A stretch of 12,252 nucleotides of DNA from an uncultured Mitsuokella sp. (GTDB lineage Bacteria > Bacillota > Negativicutes > Selenomonadales > Selenomonadaceae): contig CAAGMF010000282.1 in the NCBI GenBank assembly GCA_900770895.1, positions 1 to 12,252 of the forward strand, read 5' to 3'. Positions 6,599-12,252 of this stretch are shown here, in pieces. The translations under genes and the position numbers were made by a program. Positions within the stretch are counted from its first letter, which is position 1, and each line of letters begins with the position of its first letter. The notes beneath the pieces are model-generated. The model saw nothing but the letters and a program-made list of their open reading frames with translations, searched no databases and was not told where the DNA came from.

Positions 6599-7183
6599 AT
6601 GAGTGATAACCAGGACAGCCGGGAGCAGACGGCTGCCGGCACGTTCACGGACAGACGGACGCAGCAAGAGGCAGCCAATACGGCTGTACCCAGCAGTGAG
6701 TCAGACGGACTCAGCGAACTGGATAAAGCAGTTGTCCGCGCCCTGCAGGGAGATTTCCCGCTCGTAGCGGAACCATATAAAGAACTGGCCCAGCGCATAG
6801 GCATCAGCGAGGAGCTGTTCCTGGAGCGCGTGCAGGCACTCAATGCCAGCCACAAGATCCGCAAGATGGGAGCTGTACTCGCTCATCGCAACGTCGGCTT
6901 TGCAGCCAACGTGCTGGTCGGCTGGGAAGTGCCGCCCGAGCGCCTCGACGAAGTAGCTCGCCGTATGGCTGCCTCGCCAGCCGTGTCGCACTGCTACGAC
7001 CGCAATACGGCCCCCGGCTGGCCCTACAACCTCTACACCATGCTCCACGGCCACAGCCGCGCCGAGTGCGAACAGCTGGCTCACGACCTGGCTGAGGAAA
7101 ATGACCTCCCGCAGGACGCGAGAGTCATGCTCTACTCCAAAAAGGAATGGAAGAAGACGAGCATGCAATATTACACAGAGTGA
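6599..7183 (+). CDS. ahbB: Siroheme decarboxylase subunit AhbB with N-terminal extension
   Basis: Partner of AhbA in siroheme decarboxylation. The signature VSHCYDR…PGWPYNLYTMLHG (129-151) is the AhbB form of the motif. The Lrp-like helix-turn-helix starts at about 39 (SELDKAVVRALQGDFPL) and the RAM-like domain at about 99. The 194-residue protein is longer than usual because residues 1-38 form a polar Gln/Ser/Thr/Ala-rich extension with no recognisable domain. The ATG at 6599 follows a purine run (AGGGGGGGA) with good spacing, and no later ATG precedes the conserved core, so the extension looks genuinely translated. It is co-transcribed with ahbA and ended by the hairpin at 7203-7247. Confidence 0.88.
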   Translation: MSDNQDSREQTAAGTFTDRRTQQEAANTAVPSSESDGLSELDKAVVRALQGDFPLVAEPYKELAQRIGISEELFLERVQALNASHKIRKMGAVLAHRNVGFAANVLVGWEVPPERLDEVARRMAASPAVSHCYDRNTAPGWPYNLYTMLHGHSRAECEQLAHDLAEENDLPQDARVMLYSKKEWKKTSMQYYTE

Positions 7184-7202
7184 AACAAAATTCTATACAC
7201 CT

Positions 7203-7247
7203 AAAAGCCCGAGGCTGCCGCTAAAAAACGGTAGCCTCGGGCTTTTT
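7203..7247 (+). terminator. Bidirectional terminator between ahbB and the hemerythrin-like gene
   Basis: An 18-bp stem (7203-7220 with 7229-7246) containing a single G-T pair, 8-nt loop, ending in TTTTT on the + strand. The left arm begins AAAA, giving a T run on the minus strand. Two convergent genes end on either side, so it probably serves both. Confidence 0.93.
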
Positions 7248-7283
7248 AAAGTATGCAGATTATAAAATTTTTCAACTGATAGC

Positions 7284-7694
7284 TCAAGCCTTGTATTTGG
7301 GATACAGCTCGTTCTCCTCACGCCCGACTCGTTTGGTCAGCTTTTCCTTGATAAGCGTCCATTCCTGTGCGAAGTTCGTCTTGTTTTCTGCGAGACCACT
7401 TCTGGTATTATATTTATCTCTGAATATGTTGAACTCTCCTGCCAGGCCGTTCATTTCTGACTGATAGTCCCTAGCTAGTTTGCGAACATCATCATTCGAG
7501 CTTTTCAGCATTTCCGGATAAAGGAACTTGTCCTCAGAGCTCAGATGGATGGTGACCATGCCGGCGAGTTTGCTGATTTCCCTGGCAATGTCAGTGTCAT
7601 TATCACTCGTGATACCGTTCTTTGCAAGCCGGGTGATTGTATCAATCTGGGCGGCAATCCGTTTGTGTGTATCTAGATATCCTTCAATAAGCAT
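7284..7694 (-). CDS. Hemerythrin-like (HHE cation-binding) domain protein
   Basis: Small cytoplasmic four-helix protein of 136 residues. Hemerythrin-like domains usually bind a diiron centre for O2, NO or iron sensing or handling. Visible motifs: D8-T-H10, H50-LSSED-KFLYP (E54) and the matching second half REENELYP (E126). Only H10 and H50 remain: the position matching H50 in the second half is R122, and no His occurs in helix three. The diiron site is therefore incomplete by the classical pattern. I chose ATG 7694 because AGGGGG (7702-7707) lies 7 nt before it; 7697 is also possible, and 7724 would place that site inside the coding region. It is followed by the bidirectional terminator. It may be transcribed alone or as the tail of the mmuM transcript. 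Confidence 0.8.
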   Translation of the reverse strand: MLIEGYLDTHKRIAAQIDTITRLAKNGITSDNDTDIAREISKLAGMVTIHLSSEDKFLYPEMLKSSNDDVRKLARDYQSEMNGLAGEFNIFRDKYNTRSGLAENKTNFAQEWTLIKEKLTKRVGREENELYPKYKA

Positions 7695-7736
7695 CATGGT
7701 TCCCCCTGTTCGTTGTAGTCGCATTTTCTAAGTACG

Positions 7737-7742
7737 AGTATA
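7737..7742 (-). promoter_or_regulatory. Possible -10 element of the hemerythrin-like gene
   Basis: TATACT reads leftward 42 bp before the chosen start. No good -35 is visible at the right spacing, so this is weak. The rest of the 156-bp gap up to mmuM shows only a short hairpin (GGGT/ACCC at 7819-7831) and no gene. Confidence 0.3.
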
Positions 7743-7850
7743 ACAGAGGTGTGGAAAGGGCGCAGTATCATTTGTAACAAGCAGAGAATAAATGGGAAAA
7801 GTAATCCTATCTAAATCGGGGTACAGGACCCAGGGATAGCTGCGTTTGCA

Positions 7851-8789
7851 TCAGTCTTTCATCAGGCTCTGCCGCAACTCGGCGATGCTGCGGATGTCAT
7901 CTGGTGTCGTGCGGCAGCAGCCGCCGATGAGGCGGGCACCGGCATCGTACCATTGGCGTACGTAGCCATGGTAGGGGACTTCGCTGCCGTGCCAGGTCTT
8001 CGTGGTGGCATCATAGGTCTCGCCGGTATTGGGATAGACGACGATGGGCTTTTCAGTATGGGCGCGGAGGCGCTGCACGAGGCCTGCCACATGCTGCGGA
8101 GCCGTGCAGTTCACGCCGATCGCGACGACCTGGTTGTTCCTGTCGAGCGTGCGGGCGCAGTCGGCGATATCATCGCCGCCGCAGGTGTGCGTGTCATCGG
8201 CACAGGAGAATGATACCCAGGCTGCTGCCTCCGGATATCTGGTCAGATCCTCCAGGACGGCTACAGCCTCATCGAGGAGAGGGATGGTTTCGATGGCCAG
8301 CACATCCGGCTGGGCCTTCAGCAGGATATCCAGTCGCTCGGCGTGGAAATCTGCCAGCTCAGCCCGGGAGGCACGGTAGTCGCCGCGATACTCCGAGCCG
8401 TCGGCCAGATAGGCACCATAGGGACCTACGGAAGCTGCGACGAGCGGTCGCGGGCGGCGTTCGCCGCTGTGGCGTTTCCAGGCATCATCGCGGGCTTTCT
8501 GGACGATGCGTACCGAGCGCGTGATGAGTTCTATGGCTTCGTCCCGCGTAAAGCCTTTTTTCTCGAAGCCCTCGACGGTAGCCTGATAGCTGGCACTCGT
8601 CGATACATCGGCGCCGGCTTCGTAGTAGTCGCGATGGACGGATTCTATGAGGTCCGGCTTCTCGAACAGGGCTTTGGCTGACCACAGATCGTCATTGGTA
8701 TCAAAGCCGCGGCGGGCCAGCTCGGTGCCGAGGGCACCGTCAAGCACCAGCAGAGGATATTCCTTCAGGTATGATTCGATCGGATGCAT
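7851..8789 (-). CDS. mmuM: Homocysteine S-methyltransferase (MmuM family)
   Basis: Zinc enzyme that transfers a methyl group from S-methylmethionine (or S-adenosylmethionine) to homocysteine, making methionine in the cytoplasm. The 312-residue length matches stand-alone MmuM. Visible motifs: N-terminal LVLDGALGTELARRG (14-28), Zn ligand C228 in GVNCTAP and C291/C292 in GGCCRT. The PYGAYLADGSEYRGDY segment (123-138) is also typical. No cobalamin or folate module is present, separating it from MetH. AGGAG (8798-8802) lies 8 nt before the ATG. The gene starts 22 bp after the binding-protein gene, so the two probably form an operon and take up and use a methyl donor or amino acid together (inference). 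Confidence 0.93.
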   Translation of the reverse strand: MHPIESYLKEYPLLVLDGALGTELARRGFDTNDDLWSAKALFEKPDLIESVHRDYYEAGADVSTSASYQATVEGFEKKGFTRDEAIELITRSVRIVQKARDDAWKRHSGERRPRPLVAASVGPYGAYLADGSEYRGDYRASRAELADFHAERLDILLKAQPDVLAIETIPLLDEAVAVLEDLTRYPEAAAWVSFSCADDTHTCGGDDIADCARTLDRNNQVVAIGVNCTAPQHVAGLVQRLRAHTEKPIVVYPNTGETYDATTKTWHGSEVPYHGYVRQWYDAGARLIGGCCRTTPDDIRSIAELRQSLMKD

Positions 8790-8811
8790 GGCTTATACTC
8801 CTTTCGCTATC

Positions 8812-9618
8812 TCAGTCATTCAGCAGCTCGGCCGGCGGTTCCTTGCCGAACCATTTCTGGTAGATCTCGGTGAATTTGCCGTTCTTCTTTATCTTTGCGA
8901 GACCATCGTCGATTTTCTGGAGCAGTTCCTTGTTGCCCTTGAGCACCGCGATGCCGAGGTCTTCCTTCGTCAGGGCGAGCTCAGCGGTGCGCACACCCTT
9001 GCCGCCCGTGTGGCTGACGTAGTACTCGTTGGTCGGGATGTCGTTGATGACCGCATCGACACCGCCATTCTGTACTTCGAGGAAAGCTTCATTAATAGCA
9101 TTGAATACGCGGACATTGGCTCCCGGTATCTTGCGGGCAGCCTCTTCACCGGTCGAGCCGATGGAGACGCCCAGCGTCTTGCCTTCGAGATCCTTGGCGG
9201 TATGGATGGTATCATTGTCCGAGCGCACGACGGCTCCGAGTCCGGCTATATAGTAGCGATGGGAGAAATCGACATTCTTGCGGCGGTCATCAGTGATGGT
9301 GATATCATTGATGGCCACGTCGATGTCGTGTGCCTGGAGGGCCGGGATCAGGCCGTCAAAGGAACGGTTGTTGATGACCACATCGAAGCCCTCCTCCTCG
9401 CCGATGGCCCGTATGATATCGACATCATAGCCGACGTATTCATTGCTGTCCTTGTCCTGCGAGCCAAAAGGCGGATAGCTGGCATCCATGCCGACGCGGA
9501 GCACCGGGCGGCTGGAAGCGCTGGAGCCACTGGAGCTGGAGGTACTGCTGCTACCGCAGCCAGTGAAAAGCACAGCTGAGAGAATGAACAGGCTGAGTAA
9601 GGCAAATATACGTTTCAT
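8812..9618 (-). CDS. Polar amino-acid ABC transporter substrate-binding lipoprotein (SBP_bac_3 family)
   Basis: Extracytoplasmic lipid-anchored receptor that would deliver an amino acid or related compound to an ABC permease. The 268-residue protein has a signal peptide with lipobox LFTGC (C21), a Ser-rich linker (22-36) and a family 3 solute-binding domain. Key features: VGMDASYPPFG (42-52), the carboxylate-binding region ITITDDR (R112), DFS (117-119), IGSTGEEA (153-160) and the second-lobe NDIP (192-195). A GTG at 9627 is in frame, but ATG 9618 is preferred: GGGG (9627-9630) lies 8 nt upstream and the signal peptide then starts MKRIF. No permease or ATPase gene is adjacent, so it must share a transporter encoded elsewhere. 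The substrate is unknown; mmuM next door hints at methionine or S-methylmethionine. Confidence 0.93.
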   Translation of the reverse strand: MKRIFALLSLFILSAVLFTGCGSSSTSSSSGSSASSRPVLRVGMDASYPPFGSQDKDSNEYVGYDVDIIRAIGEEEGFDVVINNRSFDGLIPALQAHDIDVAINDITITDDRRKNVDFSHRYYIAGLGAVVRSDNDTIHTAKDLEGKTLGVSIGSTGEEAARKIPGANVRVFNAINEAFLEVQNGGVDAVINDIPTNEYYVSHTGGKGVRTAELALTKEDLGIAVLKGNKELLQKIDDGLAKIKKNGKFTEIYQKWFGKEPPAELLND

Positions 9619-9663
9619 AAATAACACCCCTGTACGATCAAGATTGCTTTTAACATTGTAGTA

Positions 9664-9692
9664 AGTTTAACCTATAAAATATACTTTGTCAA
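9664..9692 (-). promoter_or_regulatory. Promoter of the binding-protein–mmuM operon
   Basis: Leftward TTGACA (9692-9687), 17-bp spacer, TAAACT (9669-9664). Predicted start about 9657, leaving a leader under 40 nt, too short for a SAM riboswitch or T-box. Confidence 0.8.
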
Positions 9693-9796
9693 TATGTTTT
9701 TAGGCAAATGTTGTTGAAAAAATGGACAGAGGAGCGCTTTTATCACCATGATATTTACAGTTGAAGATGTTTCTTCTATCTATTTCTGTCCATATA

Positions 9797-9805
9797 TGTT
9801 ACAAT
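9797..9805 (+). promoter_or_regulatory. Extended -10 promoter of the aminotransferase gene
   Basis: TGTTACAAT gives a TGn extension plus TACAAT. The -35 position is weak, which the extended -10 can compensate for. The start would be about 9812, about 42 nt before the ATG. Confidence 0.55.
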
Positions 9806-9853
9806 ATATACGATATTAACAGTAACTATGTATTTCTAGATAGGTGGAATAAT

Positions 9854-11038
9854 ATGGTAGCGCAGAAGATGTACGAGCTGGGGACAAAGAAATCTACGAT
9901 TCGGGCTATTTTCGAGTTCGGACGGCAGCGGGCGGCCGAGGTCGGGGAGGAGAATATATACGACTTCAGCCTCGGCAATCCGAATGTGCCGACGCCGCAG
10001 TTCATCAAGGACACGATCATCGATATCCTGAATACGATGGGGCCGAATGCCATCCATGGCTATACGGTAGCACCCGGAGCGCCGCAGGTGCGGCAGGCAC
10101 TGGCGGAGTCAATCAACAAGCGGTTCGGCACGAATTATGCCGGCCGCAACATATTCGTCACCGCAGGAGCAGCCGCGGCGATCACGATATCGTTCAAGGC
10201 CCTTTGCGAGCCGGAGGACGAGTTCATCACGTTCGCCCCGTTCTTCCCCGAGTACCGGGCTTTCGTCGAGTCGGTTGGCGGGCGGCTCGTCGTCGTGCCG
10301 CCGCAGGTCGAGGATTTCCAGATCAACTTTGCCGAGTTCGAGAAATGCCTTACGCCGCATACGAAAGCGGTCATCGTGAATTCGCCGAACAATCCGAGCG
10401 GTGCCGTGTACTCCGAGGCGACGATAAAGGAATTGGCGGCCGTGCTCGAGCGCAAGCAGCAGGAGTATGGTCATCCGATATTCATCATCTCTGACGAACC
10501 GTATCGTGAGATCGTATTCGAAGGGTATACCGTACCCTATGTGCCGCTCTACTATGCGAATACCATTGTCTGCTACTCGTACAGCAAATCGTTCTCGCTG
10601 CCGGGCGAGCGCATCGGCTACATCATGGTGCCGGATTCCATCGCGGACTTCGACCAGGTGTTCGGGGCTATCGCTGGTGCGGGGCGCGTGCTGACGCATG
10701 TGAATGCCCCGTCGCTTTGGCAGTACGTCGTGGCCCGCTGTGCCGACCGGCCGGCTGATATCAGCACCTATGTGACGAATGGCCAGCTGCTGTATAACGG
10801 ACTCATCGAAGCCGGCTTCACCTGCGTACGTCCTCAGGGGGCCTTCTACCTGTTCCCGAAATGCCTCGAGGATGATGATTATGCTTTCTGCGAGCGGGCA
10901 AAGAAATACAATCTGCTGCTCGTGCCGGGCAAAGATTTCGGCTGCCCCGGTTATTTCCGTGCTGCTTACTGCATAAAGACCGAGACCATCCGGAAATCGC
11001 TGCCGCTGTTCAAGAAACTGGCCGCAGAGTACAAGTGA
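9854..11038 (+). CDS. Pyridoxal-phosphate-dependent class I/II aminotransferase (AspC-like)
   Basis: Cytoplasmic fold-type I aminotransferase, transferring an amino group between an amino acid and a 2-oxo acid. The 394-residue length is typical. Visible residues: the N-terminal glycine region SLGNPNVPTP (39-48), SPNNPSG (177-183, N180), D214 in ISDEPYRE, the Schiff-base lysine in SYSKSF (K245), R253 in GERIGY, and the carboxylate-binding R369 in YFRAAYC. All are intact. The frame extends upstream to 9761, but ATG 9854 is chosen because AGGTGG (9842-9847) lies 6 nt before it and the predicted promoter falls upstream. The substrate (aspartate, alanine, aromatic or another) cannot be told from sequence. 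It stands alone, divergent from the binding-protein operon. Confidence 0.94.
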   Translation: MVAQKMYELGTKKSTIRAIFEFGRQRAAEVGEENIYDFSLGNPNVPTPQFIKDTIIDILNTMGPNAIHGYTVAPGAPQVRQALAESINKRFGTNYAGRNIFVTAGAAAAITISFKALCEPEDEFITFAPFFPEYRAFVESVGGRLVVVPPQVEDFQINFAEFEKCLTPHTKAVIVNSPNNPSGAVYSEATIKELAAVLERKQQEYGHPIFIISDEPYREIVFEGYTVPYVPLYYANTIVCYSYSKSFSLPGERIGYIMVPDSIADFDQVFGAIAGAGRVLTHVNAPSLWQYVVARCADRPADISTYVTNGQLLYNGLIEAGFTCVRPQGAFYLFPKCLEDDDYAFCERAKKYNLLLVPGKDFGCPGYFRAAYCIKTETIRKSLPLFKKLAAEYK

Positions 11039-11063
11039 TTCGCAACAAGCAAATAGGAACAAT

Positions 11064-11098
11064 AATAGCGGCAACCGGTTGGCTGCCGCTATTTATAA
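11064..11098 (+). terminator. Probable terminator after the aminotransferase gene
   Basis: Perfect 10-bp stem AATAGCGGCA (11064-11073) with TGCCGCTATT (11084-11093), 10-nt loop. The tail TTATAATA is only moderately T-rich, so efficiency is uncertain. Confidence 0.6.
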
Positions 11099-11181
11099 TA
11101 TTGAATAAAAGTAAACAAACATATTGAATTGTTCCTATGTCTGACTCTGGGAAAGTATCGCAGAAAAACGGCAAAAAACCA

Positions 11182-11187
11182 TTGACA
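11182..11187 (+). promoter_or_regulatory. Lone -35-like TTGACA before the phage-like segment
   Basis: TTGACA follows an A-rich stretch (11165-11178). At 17 bp the -10 position reads ATAACG; TAATAA is found only at a 15-bp spacing (11203-11208). It may be the remaining half of a host promoter cut at the suspected join. Nothing else is recognisable in 11099-11185. Confidence 0.3.
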
Positions 11188-12226
11188 AGACTGGCTGGGC
11201 TGTAATAACGGCGACTACCTGAACAATCAGGCTGACGCTATTCAGCAACAATATGGCACGCTAGACAAGTATCAGGATGAAACGATAGGTCAGCGGCTTA
11301 CGGACCTCGATTATCTCACGGACGCACGCGGCCTTACGGCGGATATATTTAACGGCCTCGGCAGTTCCGTCCCGTTCATTGCGGCTGGCATGGCCGCCCC
11401 TGAAGTCGGCATTGGTGGCGCTCTCGCCCGTGGCGTTGGCGGTGTCCTCGGACGCATGGGCGCTCGCCGTCTCGGTCAGGGAGGCTTGAAGCGTGCCGTT
11501 GCAGCAAACCTGCTCAGTACTCCGGCCGACATGGCAGGCGAATACATGCAGGAAATGACGCAGCAGCAGGTCCAGAACAAATACAGCGGCAAGCCATACG
11601 GCACGTTCTTCAACCCGACAGAAGATGAAATGCAGGCAGGCCGCGCAGCTGCCGTTGGCGCGCTTCCTATGGGCTTGTTCGGTTCGTTCCGTGGCATACG
11701 CAACTCCCGCCGTGCAGCTACAGAAGCTAACAGCCCGGCTACTCCGCCTGCAGTACTGGATCCGAACGTTGATCCGGTGGCAATGGCACAGCTCACAGGA
11801 AAGAACAACGATGTGCCGACGGCTGATGGCGTTGATGTGACGAGCCTCGATCCGAACCAGTATGTACAGTGGTTTGACGAGAAGACAGCGGCACAGGGCC
11901 TCGATGTTCCTGACGCGAATATCACGCAGGGCAATCAGCCGAATGGCGCAAAAGCTGGCGCTGGCGTGAACGTCATGGACGCAGCTCAGGATTTCATGGG
12001 ACAGCACATGGACAACGGCGCGAACGGGTGCGTCGAAGCAGTCACGAAGATTGGCGCTCGCTACAATCCGTTCCTCGCAGACGAACTCAACAAGGGCGTC
12101 GTCAACGTCGATACGCTCGTCAGCGATGCAGGAGATGCAGTCATTCCGTTCGACGCGAACAATGTGCAGGCGGGCGATGTTATTGTCTATGGCGACAACG
12201 ATCATGTGGTATTGGCTGACGGCAAT
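11186..12226 (+). CDS. Internal fragment of a large phage/prophage protein with a C-terminal Cys/His peptidase-like module (both ends missing)
   Basis: One + frame (codons starting at 11186, 11189 …) is open for 347 codons without a stop and is cut by adapter sequence. The first ATG is at 11390, well inside continuous protein-like sequence, with no ribosome-binding site at any earlier codon, so the true N terminus is missing. Residues 20-60 (YGTLDKYQDETIGQRLTDLDY…) and an Ala/Gly-rich, possibly membrane-active helix (61-98) resemble interiors of giant phage virion or prophage proteins. A Pro/Asp-rich linker (180-260) follows. The end (276-347) carries NGANGCVEAVTKIG (C282) and AGDVIVYGDNDHVVLADG (H340), the Cys and His layout of CHAP or NlpC/P60-type cell-wall hydrolases. 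The phage assignment rests on memory of similar proteins. Either a real truncated insertion or an assembly chimera. Confidence 0.72.
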
Positions 12227-12252
12227 AGATCGGAAGAGCGTCGTGTAGGGAA
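12227..12252 (+). other. Illumina TruSeq adapter read-through (artefact)
   Basis: The contig ends with AGATCGGAAGAGCGTCGTGT plus six further bases. These 26 bases match the start of the reverse complement of the TruSeq universal (P5-side) adapter. This is not genomic sequence and should be trimmed. Confidence 0.98.

Noticed and set aside
7807..7839. Hairpin (CTATC/GATAG with inner GGGT/ACCC) after mmuM
   Set aside because: Weak interrupted stem with no T tract on either strand, so not called as a terminator.
708..9829. Shared 10-mer CAGTAACTAT near 710 and near 9820
   Set aside because: Only two copies in unrelated contexts; compatible with chance.
9619..9853. Riboswitch or T-box in the divergent spacer
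   Set aside because: Predicted promoters leave leaders of about 40 nt on both sides, too short, and no conserved folds are visible.
11137..11205. 22-codon ORF (MSDSGKVSQKNGKKPLTRL…)
   Set aside because: No ribosome-binding site, too short to support, and it spans the suspected join.
11261..12205. 314-codon minus frame at the contig end
   Set aside because: Antisense of the uninterrupted phage-like + frame, Cys/Arg/His-rich, and without domain signals.
12051..12248. + frame of 65 codons ending near the contig end
   Set aside because: Its stop lies in the adapter sequence and it is out of frame with the coherent phage-like protein.
1..12252. CRISPR arrays, tRNA, rRNA or insertion sequence ends
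   Set aside because: I saw no regular repeat-spacer pattern, cloverleaf, rRNA segment, transposase or terminal inverted repeats.

Overview
The window is a bacterial chromosomal contig end of about 57% GC by eye. It looks like an anaerobic Negativicutes member (Selenomonas/Mitsuokella-like). This rests on the clpX–lon–engB order typical of Firmicutes, ahbAB siroheme decarboxylases, purine-rich Shine-Dalgarno sites and moderately high GC. The genus is a guess.

Layout. Bases 1-6054 carry a protein quality-control and ribosome-assembly block: the 3' part of clpX, a terminator, a complete lon, then engB. Two genes not usual at this locus sit between lon and engB. One is a leftward membrane protein whose PepSY domain is split by a charged, Gly/Pro-rich insert. 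The other is a rightward sensor histidine kinase with almost no extracytoplasmic sensor and no adjacent response regulator. Their shared 183-bp promoter region holds four 7-mers on an exact 11-bp period, the spacing used by OmpR/PhoB-type response regulators. engB starts 12 bp after the kinase and is probably co-transcribed with it.

Bases 6023-7247 form an ahbA-ahbB unit (siroheme decarboxylase, alternative haem pathway). Its good sigma-70-type promoter lies in the last codons of engB, a near-perfect 27-bp palindrome covers the predicted transcription start, and a strong bidirectional terminator ends it. Bases 7284-9692 read leftward: an amino-acid-binding lipoprotein and a homocysteine S-methyltransferase (probable operon), then a histidine-poor hemerythrin-like protein. 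Bases 9797-11098 hold a rightward class I aminotransferase with its own promoter and a possible terminator.

The last kilobase differs. From 11186 to 12226 one frame on the + strand is open for 347 codons with no stop and no credible start. It reads as the interior of a very large phage/prophage protein, ending in a Cys/His peptidase-like (CHAP or NlpC/P60-type) module. Bases 12227-12252 are Illumina TruSeq adapter, not genomic DNA. The phage segment meets the host sequence right after a lone TTGACA hexamer, so the join near 11186-11215 may be an assembly chimera or a real but truncated insertion.

The most interesting biology is the split-PepSY protein, sensor-poor kinase and phased heptamers as a candidate signalling module, and the palindromic operator of ahbAB.
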